Below, one piece after another: positions 28,473-41,532 of a DNA stretch of 64,000 bases. The DNA comes from Echinarachnius parma (lineage: Eukaryota; Echinodermata; Echinoidea; Clypeasteroida; Echinarachniidae). How positions within the stretch are numbered: position 1 is the stretch's first letter; every line of letters begins with the position of its first letter. Below the pieces are notes generated by a model. The model ran no database searches. It had not been told where the DNA came from and saw nothing but the letters and a program-made list of their open reading frames with translations. A program made the position numbers and the translations under genes. The stretch is from the NCBI GenBank assembly GCA_037951105.1, contig JBAMJV010001338.1, forward strand, positions 7,501-71,500, in the 5' to 3' direction.

Positions 28473-28835
28473 TGTTTCGCTGAGCGAAAGTGTGAAGTTT
28501 TAATTTTGTTTGACTATTGGAAGGCACCGTAGTTGTTACGTATTTATTAGTTGGAAATTGTAACAAGTAAAAGTAGACGTTAACTTCAGGTCAGACGAAT
28601 TATGGATGCCGTTAGTCTCGGTACATCTCGGCACAGAGTTTAAAAGTACAATGTTCTTTTGTCAAATTTGAGTGTAGTTGACTGCCAAGAGGATCGTCAA
28701 GATGATGCATTTAGTGTAGTTCCTGCCACAGCAATTGAATTATAACTATGATCAACCAAGAGCAAGGCTGTAATAAAGGATGAGATCATAAATCCAATTG
28801 AGCAGGTCTCACCGAGTCCTTCCTTCGTCGCGCCA
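28473..28835 (+). repeat. 3' LTR of BEL/Pao
   Basis: Same 363 bp as the 5' LTR with no difference seen by eye. Followed directly by the TCAAC duplication. Confidence 0.93.
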
Positions 28836-29400
28836 TCAACAAAGTTACTAGATCCGTGTATATAAAGCACTACGGTTAATTATGGGCTTACGATTATCGA
28901 TCGTCCGATGGCGTCTCTGCTAGACCGTGAAACTTCCTCTATGAATCCAATTGATTTATATGTATACAGTGACTTATGTATAGATATTGTTCATATTGTG
29001 ATTTCTGAAAAATAATACAAAAAATCCTCAACATTATCATCACCATCTTCCCTTTAAATCATCATCATTAATCATCATCATCACCACCATCACCATTCCA
29101 TTATCTACTATTGACCGCTACAAGTTCTCCCTTTATCCACGAACCATATGAGTCTGGAAACATCTAACTGGGCCGGTCGTCAGTACAACTAGACTGACTA
29201 CCTTACAAATGGCTGCATTTCCCATCATTAGAGTAGCACAGCCTCCCGTGGGCTCACACGTTGTTTAATCGTCACTCCACTCGTTTGGTACTTGCACATT
29301 TTACTCTTGCATCTTTATTGTATATAAATGCAAAGTGGAAATTGTATTTGCACCTCCTGACGACACACCAGCAAATCATCCTAGTATCAATTATCAAGTA

Positions 29401-29757
29401 CCATCTTCTTCATCATCATCATCATCATCATCTTCATCATCATTATCATCATAATCACCATCATCATGGTCATCATCGTCGTCATACTCATCTTCATCAT
29501 CGTCATCATCATAATCATCATAACCACCATTATCATCATCATCATCACCGTCATCATCGTCATAATCACCATTATCATGGTCATCATCGTCGTCATACTC
29601 ATCTTCATCATCATAATCATCATAACCACCATTATCATCATCATCAACACCGTCATCATCGTCATAATCATCATCATCACCATTGTTATAATTATCCTCA
29701 TCACAACCATCTTCATCATTATCATTATCATCATCACCATCATCATTATCATCATCG

Positions 29758-29792
<35 letters not shown>

Positions 29793-30085
29793 TTCAGCAT
29801 CATCATCTCCATCATAACCATTACCATCCGGATCATCATCATCATTTTTACCATCATCACCATCACCATCATCATCGCCATCACCACCATCATCATCACC
29901 ATCACCATCATCATCATCTTCATCATCATCTTCATCATCATCATCATCATCATCACCATCATAATCACCATCACCATCATCACCATCATCATCATCATCA
30001 TCATCACCGTCATCATCACCATCATCTTCATCATCATCATCATCATCATCACCATCATCACCACCATCACCATCATTATCACACA
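29401..30085. repeat. Third (ATC)n tract
   Basis: Imperfect CAT/CAC triplets with internal higher-order duplication (29465-29540 repeated at 29580-29640). All frames stay open as His, Met, Ile or Asp runs and are not genes. The flank at 30105-30127 matches the flank of the second tract. From 28856 to 29400 I see only unassigned sequence with small CAT patches. Confidence 0.9.
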
Positions 30086-30168
30086 TGTGATGGTTGTCAG
30101 TAAATATGACACAAACATAGACATTAATAGTTAAAACAGAGTAGAACGTCATGTATCGATACACTATA

Positions 30169-30699
30169 CAGGGTGGCCCAAAAAAAAACGGAACGGGGCA
30201 CTTCCCAAAATAAAGTAACACATGTATTATGTCCATCGGATAGAGTGTCTTTTCAAATGAACAACGATACCAAGAACAGTCAATTTGGTCGTGTAGTTTT
30301 TGTTTTAGGGCCCTGTGAGTGACACCATGTTAGATTCTCTTTTTTGTCAATTTTTATTGAGCCAGCGCTTGATGAATTGCATGAACCGCCATTCATATCG
30401 TTGAGCATCGCGCACTATTGTTAGTGTGCACTCAGCCGTGTGCCGAGAGAATGGGCCTGGTCGCTGAATGGTATTACGGGCAAGGAGTGCGGTTAAACTG
30501 GCATTGACTAGGTCGAAATCGACATAAATCGGCACCTGACATGGTCTCACTCACTGCGTCCTTAAACAAAAACGACCTGACCAAAATTACTGTTATTGGT
30601 ATCGTTTTTCATTGGAAAGGACACCCTATCCGATGAACATAAACATTGTGGTATTATATTTTGGGAAGTGCCCCGTTCCTTTTTTTTTGGGCCACCCTG
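30169..30699. mobile_element. Tc1/mariner-type MITE
   Basis: 531 bp with terminal inverted repeats CAGGGTGGCCCAAAAAAA of about 40 bp (further matched by 'acggggcacttccc'), flanked by TA dinucleotides (30167-30168, 30700-30701). The short minus-strand frame inside (67 residues) is not recognised. Confidence 0.85.
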
Positions 30700-30701
30700 T
30701 A

Positions 30702-32340
30702 TAGCTCATTTAATCACATTAAATCCTCACCCGGCGATATCACTTCGTATTCAAATGTAGGACACATGATCGTTGTGGAGGTAAAAATGATTCTCTATTT
30801 GCGATGTTTCGCATATTGTTTCAGCAAATTATACCCCCTTTTCACATACAAACGGGTACAAATTGGCATAACAATTTTCATTTCTAGTACATATACTAAT
30901 GTGTCATTTTTAAAGACTCCGAGTACATCATATGTGGCCCTTCTGGAAAAGGTACCAATTATTTCAAATGTTGCAAACATTTCAATGACATCTGACCGTT
31001 TTGTCCATTTTCCGCGAACGTGTTCATGAAATATAGACCCTTATTTCCATATCCAATAGCAAAAAATTGTTACCAACACTATGCAAAATTGATTCTTTTT
31101 GCGAAATTGTGAACGATCATGCGTATACACGGCACATGTATACAGTGACACCACCCCGAATCCGAGTACAATCAAACCATAAACATAATAAAACCACTAC
31201 TTTCTTTATTATTAGTAAGTATGTCTGCATTTAAAAATGCTTTTCATCTTAGAATAAAACAAATTGCTATTATCCTTTACAAACCTATCTTATCATTTAA
31301 TAAAAAAAAAGAGTTATTGTCCCTCAAGCCATGCTAAACCAGAGGTCTCGGTCTTGGCCTCAAACATTATAGACGACGGACAGCCCCCCCCCCCCATAAC
31401 TCAGCCAGGTGGTCTCGGTCTCGACCAGGATCGGTATCGGTCCTATTTTTGTCAATTACGCACCTCCCCCCCCCCCCCCCCCCCTCCCCCTCCTTGAAAA
31501 TTCCTGGCTACGGGCCTGCATAATCATGAATATTTATGACAAGCAGTTTTAGATCCAGATGGAAAGGACAGGTAAACCACAGAGTCTATAATAAACAAAC
31601 ACGCCTTACTTTACTTGGGCACAGCTTTGTATTTTGCACCACAGTTTGTGTTTTGTAATCTATAATATTAATCAATTGTGAAATCTGATTGTGGTGAAAT
31701 TCGGATGACGACCTCATGCAACACAAACAAAGTGATATCTTTTACCTCTTTGATGTATATTAGTTCATGTTGTTGAAACTAAACGGTCCTAATAAATTTG
31801 CAAAATTGTTTGTGATAAAAAAAGAAAGAAAGAAACGACCAGGGGTTTGTTCATCTTTATCCGAAGGTTTCAAAATAACTTCATGCATAATTTATGCAAA
31901 AACATAAAACGGTATCCTCCTGTCGTATAAAATCTGCTTCCTAGGTTTTAAAATCTATACAGTGTGGTTCCGAAATCATCTACGAAGTCATAGCTGAAGC
32001 TCCGTTAATTACTGCATACTAGTAGTTTGCTGTCGAATCTAAATGGAAATCACTATGTCTATGATGAACTACAACGTTTTGACAGTTCCAGACTGAACAA
32101 AACGTGGCCTGCGTGTGGTGATCGTGGTGATCGTGGCCTGCGTTTTTGCGTTTAAATTCCTACTTATTCCATCGATTTATACTGTGATTGTTGATTATAT
32201 GGACTTTGGAGAGGTGCAGATTGCTATGTACCTTGAATTTAACTGGAAGAATGGTGAGATTTGAACGATTTTAAAGACTAAATATAAACTGCTTCAAATT
32301 CAGAAGTACCACTTTTGGTAGTGGTCCCATATAATAATAA
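30702..32340. other. Intergenic, one poly-C patch only
   Basis: Mostly unassigned AT-rich sequence. The single recognisable item is a TCTCGG/poly-C repeat at 31340-31500, related to 6840-7330. The 127-residue frame at 30646-31029 starts inside the MITE and shows no motif. Confidence 0.5.
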
Positions 32341-32392
32341 GTTTAACTTTCCTCTCTCGTATCAAAAGTTCCTCCAATATTTTGGCTAAGTT

Positions 32393-33343
32393 CTAATTTT
32401 CGTTCGCCTCTTCTTCAATCTCTGTTTCTGAATCATCTGATTGTTCTGGCAGAGTTTTCTCCTGTTCCTCATCCCCATTATAGTTCAACCCTACTTCCTC
32501 ATTGTTTGTACTCGCTGCTTCAGCCATGATTTTGCGGGTCCGTTTCACTGGATCTTGTAGTTGTAGTTTTCCCAAGATCCCACCGCTGCTCACCAGTTTT
32601 GTAGTTTTGTCGAGGGTCCTATTTACCAGTTTTGTAGCGTGCCGAGAGTCCTATGGCTAAATACTTTTATACCTACATTGTATTCTCTCTCAGAATGTTC
32701 GCTCTCACTTTTGCAGTTTAAAATCTGTTCTCCCCTCTTTCTCAATTCGCAAACTCAAACTCACTTCTCTTTTCTCACTTTCAAGTTCACTTGAAATCCC
32801 CAAACTGGTATCTGACTTCAGTCACCAAATCAGTTTCCCAGTTTCTCACTTCAAAACTTATTTCTCACACCACACTTCGCCAAACTAAGAATGCGACCTT
32901 GACAATATGAATTCCGGTAATAGTGGAAGTTTATTGTTTATCAAAAGTCAATTCACAATTTCTCTCTTTTCTGTAGAGCTTGTCCTACAGACCGTCTGGC
33001 CCCTACCACACGGGCCCTGAGCACAGTCGGTAGTTCTGTTCCCTGCCTCACTGCCCACGAGCACAGTCCGTCGCCTATCGGACTGGCCAACCGAGTGAGG
33101 GAAATCCAGGCCTTATATACCGTCCCAGGATTCTTGAGTTGACACAAAATGTATTAACTCTATGACTTTCACTATATACTAACAGTACTTTAAACTAACA
33201 ATACACTTATAATAACCAATCTACTGAAGAGGTTAATACGGTACTTGGACCTTGGACTATTTAGTTTCGATATGGTGGCTGGCTTTCCCTCCAGAGTAAA
33301 CACTACTACATGGTGTGTACTAAACGTAATACAGTGTGCCATT
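32393..33343 (-). mobile_element. 5' fragment of an LTR retrotransposon (LTR, leader, gag start)
   Basis: On the minus strand: LTR-like sequence with TATATAAGG (33108-33118), then AATAAA (32931-32936), a leader, and an acidic frame of 66 residues (32393-32593, MSSGGILGKLQLQDPVKRTR... ending NEN). The rest of the element is missing. The class (Gypsy-like) is a guess. The frame could alternatively be a small acidic host exon. Confidence 0.45.
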
Positions 33344-33874
33344 TTACAAACATAAATCGAAATCCTAACCCTTATTTTACAAAAAAAAATACAACAACAA
33401 CACTTTTACACAAAATTAGTTCCTGTCACTCCAACTTTTGGTTACCATCTATACTTTTCCCACAGTGTTACATGTTTTAGCAATTTACAAAGCAGTATAC
33501 ATGTATTATAATAACACAAAACGGCATGCAATTCTATTTTACAAAGGAAAGGTCTATCTGCATAAACTGACAATCACCATTTATGTTTCAATTCATAAAA
33601 CAAAAGCACCTCAATTTTCTAAATGATACAAAAGCCGTTGTATATCAGGAATCAATTCTAAAGCTTCAACCAAACATGTCCTATCATTTTCACTGCCTTG
33701 TCGCAGGCCTAATTATAATCATCTCAAACTAAAATGGAAATGGTTTCGTCAGTTTCTGCGTGTATACCCTTCAACATATATACAGCTGAATTGCGGAGGA
33801 TTTTGGACATAGAGACTTTCTTCTCTAAATTTGTTATCAAATACAAGTACAAACTATAACAAACATTACTTTCA

Positions 33875-34026
33875 ACTAACAATACACTTATAATAACCAA
33901 TCTACTGAAGAGGTTAATACGGTACTTGGACCTTGGACTCTTTAGTTTCGCTATGGTGGCTGGCTTTCCCTCCAGAGTAAACACTACTACATGGTGTGTA
34001 CTAAACGTAATACAGTGTGCCTCATA
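33875..34026 (-). repeat. Second partial LTR copy (about 150-bp direct repeat)
   Basis: Nearly identical to 33191-33343 (shared 'cttggaccttggact', 'ctccagagtaaacactac'). The 530 bp between the copies is AT-rich with no gene seen. Probably a leftover U3 piece of the same element family. Confidence 0.7.
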
Positions 34027-34507
34027 AAGTATAAATGTGTATATATATATACATGTACATAGTTTATACAGTGTACAGCTCTTGCTATTTTCGCCACAAT
34101 ACGAATAGACCAAGATAAAATGAGAACCGCTAGAATTCTAAGCAATGTTGTTGTTGTGGATTTTTACATTGTGAATATATCCCTTTAATGATTTGTTTCC
34201 CTCTATAATAAGTTGATATCATTTTATTACATTAGGCAAGATCAGTTTATCGCCTCAAACATGTCAAATATAAATTCGTATGACAACGTCGGGGAGTCGA
34301 ATTATCGAACAGTTATAGATGACTCTGAAATATTAGATAATTATTCCTGGTGACATGAGATATTATGTTCAGGTTGGAAGGAGAATGATATAATTCGGAT
34401 TTGAAGGGATGACATCTTTTAAACAGGCATAATCTTTACTTTTGTGCAGATGACGTACAGTAAATGCGATTTACTTATCTTAAAATCATCGATAAACTAG
34501 ACATGTT

Positions 34508-35377
34508 ATTCGTCATTTTGACGAATAAGGTGATACGCATGACCTTTGACCTTCACCGACTTCCCCCTCCCCTCGAATAATCTTCACTGACACCCCCCTC
34601 GAAAAATCTTCACCGACACCCCCCCCCCCCCCCCCCCCCCCCGACAAATCTTCATCGACGCCCACCCCTGGAAAATTCTTCATTAACAACCCCTCAACCG
34701 GCACCCCTTGACAATTTTGGTTGACGAAATAACCCCCCCCCTTGAAAAAATCCTGGGTACGCCACTATCTATCATCATCATCACAAGTATCCGTCGTCTT
34801 AGTGATTATATATGTTCCAGACACTTTGAATAACTATATCATTTACCACACAATCAAGATGCACTTACTACTAACAGTGAAGTTTATGTATAACACAAAG
34901 TAATATACTTTCATGGGCCTGAACGATAAGACTACACCCTGTCACCATCAGACCTATCATGCATGCTTATACAGAATTTTTAAACATTAAACATTAATAA
35001 ACAGTTATCACAAAAACTCCTTATAATAATCAAGTATCAAATAATGTATTTCATATTTTAAAAAATATATATATTAACTTTATAAAAAAATATTAACCTT
35101 AAAGTATAATATATCAAATTACTAAACTAAATCTCAAAACTGACAATGGCACTTTAAATCCTAGCGTCAAAATGGCTACTCGAATCTACAACATGTTTGT
35201 GAAGTGACCGAACTAAAATAAACAATTCCTGAATCCCTGGTGTACTGAGGGGATGATATATAGGGGAAAAAAACTATCAAAAATATTCTTAAAGGGATAA
35301 TTGAGTTTTAGTCAAACTAAATTTTATTAATCAAAACCTGCACCATTACAGTACAACCTAACAGTTATAACTCAACC
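34508..35377. repeat. Array module S0 (hairpin plus C-rich block)
   Basis: Opens with hairpin ATTCGTCATTTTGACGAAT and AAGGTGATACGC, followed by (CACCGACACCCCCC)n-like phrases with C runs, 'tcctgggtacgccac' and a tail matching 43760-43960. A diverged relative of S1 and S2. The part from about 35000 to 35377 is AT-rich and leads into P1. Confidence 0.65.
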
Positions 35378-36699
35378 ATGGTTGACATGTATACAAAATA
35401 ACAAACGACAAAGTAAAGACCCGGTTATCATTTTTTTTTAAATAGCTGTTACAACTCAAGAGGGTGCTTTCTAAGAAAGCAAAATTGTGCATGTGATGTT
35501 TTGTGAAAATAATGATTAGATAAAGATAGTATCAACTATTTAAAAACCTCTTTTTATTGTTTTTTTAAAGAAGTGTATATGCATTTTAAGTAAAAAAAAA
35601 TCAAGATATCGATTGTCTAGACGATATATAAATAAAATATTTTTAAATGAAATTTTACAATTATGAGAACATTTGAAAGGGAATGATTCTCATTTTACAT
35701 GTTTTATTCAAGGAACTTTCTAATTGAATTAGAACCAACCAATTTGGTGTCATGGGGCATTTCGGGAAGTACCAATACTCAAGTGTACCTTTAAACCATG
35801 CAATCGTACAAAGTTATTCTTTTGGGAGGTTTCTCAGAGAAGCAAATACATCATCTTCCACATACACAATTACCAGTCTTCCTAGTTATTCTATATTCCA
35901 GACAATTTGAATTACTATTCTAAGGTCAACTATGCATTGTGTACGTTTCGTCGATGTACAATACAAAATGATATACTAAATGGGTCTGATCCATAAGACT
36001 ACACTTTGTCAACCATTTCGTGAATGAGACAGACTGCAGATATACGTTTGTTTATCTCAAATTTAGTTTCGGTAAGGGGCGATTGGAATAACTAAACCCT
36101 TTTCATACACACGGCTTTATGCTTTGGCTGGTTCCACAAATACAATCAAGAGAACACATAGAAAAATAATTATAAGTCCCGTTCACATCGAACATTCAAA
36201 GTTAATCTTCACTGTTCACAGCAGTACCTCATGCTAAATCTTTATGCAACAGTATACTCACTTATAATATACATGTATTAATTCACAACTTGTGTCTCTC
36301 TTTTACATCAGATATTATTAATCAACCAGTATATAATTATTACTTAGATAATTACCATAAACAATACAAAGATTATTCTCAATATTCAGCAAGTTATACG
36401 ACTATAACTAGTATAATCTCTCTCAAACTCTTCCCTCATAATTCCACTAGTTTCCATCTCATTCATTATAAATATATAACTTTAACATGACTACCTTAAC
36501 ATTATAAAATGCGATGTAACTTCAATTATCCATGTAAGATAGAAATTATATTTTCTTACCTGTAAAATAACGTGTTGATCAGAGAAGAGACAAAAACTTT
36601 CCAGGCACAATACTTGATCCCCACTTCGTGTGTAGGAATAGAGGGCCGTATTATCGCGGTACTTCAGTTCGTAGGGATCGAATTACGTTGATACAGGTC
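35378..36699. repeat. Array module P1
   Basis: First of three near-identical copies (others at 40198 and 50508). AT-rich. The 66-residue frame in it recurs unchanged only because the copies are recent. Confidence 0.85.
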
Positions 36700-38386
36700 G
36701 AGTCAAAATCACCTTTCTCCATTATTGCAGCGCTAATAGGGATTACTACACGCAAACGCTAGGGTTGAGAGATTATTTTGACCGTTACTGAAAGAGGTGG
36801 GCGTTATATGAAATTGTATGACGTAGTAATAGGGGCGAAGCCACATACTTTGGGGAGGGCGGCTTAGTCACGTTAATTAGCAAGGCATTATATGCATCAA
36901 TTTGATGTGCCCTGTTTGGAGAACCAATTACTGTTTTCAAACATTTAATTAAAAACACCATAAGTTACGAAACAAAAGAAATATAACGGCTTACTCGGAA
37001 TATCTTGAATTATTTGTATGCTACATTGCAATAGAGGGAAAACAAATGTTTCCATTATTTGAGCAACATAATAGGAACATATTATTTTTCCTCCAGATCT
37101 CCGCTACAACATATCAAAATTGTAGACGTATTCGACCAGAATCGAAGGAGATAGACACACAACTGCACCTTCAAAACATAACACAAAATTTATTAAATCA
37201 ATCAAAATTAAATTTTCGCTTTTCATGGCAATTTGATGACGTCATGATGTCCGGTTTGCAAACTTTGAATATCGCACTATACCTACAACTCATACTCTAT
37301 CACGAAAACATAACGACCAAAATACTGAACATGGATTTTCAAATTTATGATCAATTGAACAGGGCATGTTTTTACCACATTTTCACATATTTTACATATG
37401 GCAGCACGCGCGGATTTCATGTGTAGCACGCGCGCATCGGCACATTTCCGGTCGGAAAGAGATAGTAATTGTTCAGAATCGTCCCAGCTACAAGATATCA
37501 AAACTTGGGACAGATTCAAGCAGAATTGACCGAGATATCGGAATCCAAACACGATATATACATAATCGCAAATGATAAAATCGTTGAAAACTGCTAATGT
37601 TAACTTCTCATGGTCATATGATTACATAATGAGGTTTGGTTGGCGATAAGGATGCATGACGTTGTATCTACAACTCATTCGTCTGCAAGGAAAAATATTT
37701 TTAACAAAATTGCCCGTGGATTTTAAAAATTATTATCAATTTAAAAAGGGCATATTTTGTACATTTTTGTGCATAGCAGCACTCGCGGATTTTAAAGTTT
37801 TACGCCCTCCTGTTCGAGCGTTTTTGGTCGAGGAGATCTGGAAACTGTTTTAATTTATCATAGAAAGTATTGGGAACAGTTTCCAAAAAAAAAACGGCAA
37901 TTTTTTTGTTGCGTGCGCGCTACGCGTGAAAAAGCGCGCGCGCAAACGCGCACGCGCGCAAAATTTTGAAATGCTCGGAATGACCTGAAACGTATGGAAA
38001 ATTGGTTCGCCGGTTGATTTGAGAATTTTTCAAGGATTTTTACCCTTTGACGCGCGCGTACGCGTCCGTCGTTGTCCGTACGACCTTGGGTGCGACATTT
38101 TTATATAGCCCTTGAACTTAGCTTGCCATGTACAGAATTTGGTGAAAATATACCATTACGTAAGAAAGATATGGGCTGTTGAAATATTTCACAAAATGGC
38201 GTCTCCATGACGTCACAGGGTAGTACCGTCATAATCATTACCCAGGTGCACAATTTCGGACCAAGGTCTATTATGTTCACCAGGTTTCATTATCATATCC
38301 CCAGCCAAATTTTACAGACACGAGACACAAAAAACGTACAAATAAAAAAAATAAAAACTAGACATGAAATTCGTCATAGACGAATT
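36700..38386. repeat. Array module E1
   Basis: First of six copies of a module of about 1.69 kb. It starts 'gagtcaaaatc', contains two diverged internal direct repeats (about 37240-37450 and 37630-37810), then a GC-alternating segment (37909-37965), and ends in hairpin AATTCGTCATAGACGAATT (38368-38386). No convincing gene. Confidence 0.85.
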
Positions 38387-40197
38387 AGGTGATACGTACC
38401 CATTTGAAAATGTATCTTTTGAACCTTTCCACAACAAGCTTAAACCGATTTGATTTGCAGGAAATCTTAATGAGGAAAAATTATTCAGAGGTCTATCAGT
38501 AAAGATTTGTTGTGAACACCTCAAAATCCAAGATGGTGTCCAATAAAGCAGCTGTTTTGATTTGTTATAGATAATTGGTGAAATGTACCAAACGACACCT
38601 GTAATCAGCATGATTTTGCAGTTATATTAAAGACAATAGACGTTTCTATAATCTGATAATAATCATTATTGGGTTCAAGATATGTTACATGGTTACTAGT
38701 AGTTGTAGTCCCAAACTTAAATTTTAGGCATTTCCCCCCAACAATAGAACATTATTGATTTACATAATTTGGTGTAGTTCAATAATTATATTAGTAGTTG
38801 GATTAATACTTTTTGAAGAACTGCCAAGTTATATTAGCAATACTATGTGAAGGTTTTAAGTGTGTACCATATCTGAACAAAAAGTTATAATATCTGGAAG
38901 TCAACATTTAATATCGACAAAAAGGGCAGTTTTGCACCATTTATCATGCTGAACAGGGTGTCTGCAAAATTTGTAATCTTGATTATAGGATTTGTGTAGT
39001 CAATAGTTGCGTTAATCTTGGGACATCTTCATTTCTAGTTATGAACAAAACCAACTTTTTCTGTAATATGACGAATATTCCACCATCATTTTGTAATCCG
39101 CGTAGATGTTGTGTTTGTCTTGTATTAGTTTATGAATTTATCAATACTCAAGCGCTAGAAATGAACTTAATTCCACTCCCCATGGAGCATTCAAATCAGC
39201 TGGATAATGACGCGCCTGCCAGGCCTATTGTGAATTTGAATCATACTGGGTGTTGCCCATGATGTTTTTAAAGCATTGTCAAGATCATATTAATTATCTT
39301 AAGTAAGTATCTTATTGAAGTACACAATATTAGAGCGTATCTAGATTCGAACTCCATATTGATTGCAAGGCACGCACCTTTCATGCCCTACACATCTTAT
39401 TGCATTTATCTGGAAACCATAAAGGTCTATACAAATGGCCGACTTAGTATTTAAAACAAATTAGATGGATCTTTGCCTCCGGTATATACACTGTTATGGA
39501 CAAATCACATCCTGAGTTAAACTTTTTGTTTGGATTATATTCTGTGCATATATGCTTGATAAATCAAAATTGTTTTTTGATCTTTGATGTTAATTGACAC
39601 AGTGAGTCAAGAAATAACGTTTATGATTTCATCTTATTTTGTTTATGATGTAACATTTTCTTAAACATATCAGTATTGTACAGTCAATTTATTTGTGATA
39701 GATCGGTTTACACAATTCTTATTTATTTAATTACTGAAATTCATGTCTATGATTGTATGTGAATTCATAAATAAATGGTTTGTAATAGAGGTTGGTAGAT
39801 TCTAAAGAAAAAAAAATGTTATAATTGTATTTGTTCTTTGGGATATGACATAACAGATTTGCTTTTATTGTTTTTTATATGGACATTTACACTATTCCAA
39901 CATGTTCTGCATTTTTAAAATTTATATCCGTGTCCAAATACTATAGATATTGATTCTTAGACTGTAAAAGTGAAAATTTTTTAAGTAGTTCTTTTTTCTA
40001 GGTATTATTGTGAAATAGTTGAATGTACATCTAAATTTCATTGTATGAGATAGTATAGTTTTCCATAATACTTTTGTCATTCAATTTTGTCCCGAAAAAT
40101 TAAGAATATCTTCTTTAATATTGTCTATTGTTGACCAAATATGTTCAACAATCAGTACGCTTTTCGATGCACAAAAGACCTCTGGGCTGCCGGTCTA
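38387..40197. repeat. Array module Q1
   Basis: About 1.81 kb of AT-rich sequence beginning AGGTGATACGTACCC, repeated at 48695-50507 with very few differences. The 73-residue frame at 39041-39262 is shared by both copies but has no recognisable domain. Confidence 0.85.
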
Positions 40198-41532
40198 ATG
40201 GTTGACATGTATAGAAAATAACAAACGACAAAGTAAAGACCCGGTTATCATTTTTTTTTAAATAGCTGTTACAACTCAAGAGGGTGCTTTCTAAGAAAGC
40301 AAAATTGTGCATGTGATGTTGTGTGAAAATAATGATTAGATAAAGATAGTATCAACTATTTAAAAACCTCTTTTTATTTTTTTAAGAAGTGATATATGCA
40401 TTTTAAGTATTTAAAAAAAAATCAAGATATCGATTGTCTAGACAATATATAAATAAAATATTTTTAAATGAAATTTTACAATTATGAGAACATTTGAAAG
40501 GGAATGATTCTCATTTTACATGTTTTATTCAAGGAACTTTCTAATTGAATTAGAACCAACCAATTTTGTGTCATGGGGCATTTCGGGAAGTACCAATACT
40601 CAAGTGTACCTTTAAACCATGCAATTGTACAAAGTTATTCTTTTGGGAGGTTTCTCAGAGAAGCAAATACATCATCTTCCACAACACAAATTACCAGTCT
40701 TCCTAGTTATTCTATATTCCAGACAATTTGAATTACTATTCTAAGGTCAACTATGCATTGTGTACGTTTCGTCGATGTACAATACAAAATTATATACTAA
40801 ATGGGTCTGATCCATAAGACTACACTTTGTCAACCATTTCGTGAATGAGACAGAATGCAGATATACGTTTGTTTATCTAAATTTTAGTTTCGGTAAGGGG
40901 CGATTGGAATAACTAAACCCTTTTCATACACACGGCTTTATGCTTTGGCTGGTTCCACAAATACAATCATAAGTATAGGAGAACACACAGAAAAATAATT
41001 ATAAGTCACGTTCACATCGAACATTCAAAGTTAATCTTCACTGTTCACAGCAGTACCTCATGCTAAATCTTTATGCAACAGTATACTCACTTATAATATA
41101 CATGTATTAATTCACAACTTGTGTCTCTCTTTTACATCAGATATTATTAATCAACCAGTATATAATTATTACTTAGATAATTACCATAAACAATACAAAG
41201 ATTATTCTCAATATTCAGCAAGTTATACAACTATAACTAGTATAATCTCTCTCAAACTCTTCCCTCATAATTCCACTAGTTTCCATCTCATTCATTATAA
41301 ATATATAACTTTAACATGACTACCTTAACATTATAAAATGCGATATAACTTCAATTATCCATGTAAGATAGAAATTATATTGTCTTACCTGTAAAATAAC
41401 GTGTTGATCAGAGAAGAGACAAAAACTTTCCAGGCACAATACTTGATCCCCACTTCGTGTGTAGGAAGAGAGGGCCGTGTTATCGCGGTATATACTTCAG
41501 TTCGTAGGGATCGAATTACGTTGATACAGGTC
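40198..41532. repeat. Array module P2
   Basis: Offset 4820 bp from P1. It differs by scattered substitutions and small indels, for example an added 'taagtatagg' near 40970. Confidence 0.85.

Larger units (their letters stand above)
22705..28835 (+). mobile_element. Complete BEL/Pao LTR retrotransposon
   Basis: 6131 bp. The two LTRs are 363 bp each and look identical by eye, both TG...CA, with a perfect 5-bp target duplication TCAAC (22700-22704, 28836-28840). It carries a single long gag-pol frame, no env, and a purine-rich stretch GGGGCCGGAGGA just before the 3' LTR. It appears young and structurally intact. Confidence 0.95.
22376..28855. mobile_element. MITE copy C2, inverted and split by the BEL/Pao element
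   Basis: 22376-22704 plus 28836-28855 reconstruct the reverse complement of C1, starting after TTAA (22372-22375). The outer right terminus has diverged (gatccgtgta instead of the expected end). C1 and C2 form a large inverted pair 86 bp apart. Confidence 0.75.

Noticed and set aside
29261..30236. 280-residue His-rich and Asp-rich frames on both strands
   Set aside because: Same triplet artefact. All frames are open over the repeat and the ends fall where the repeat stops.
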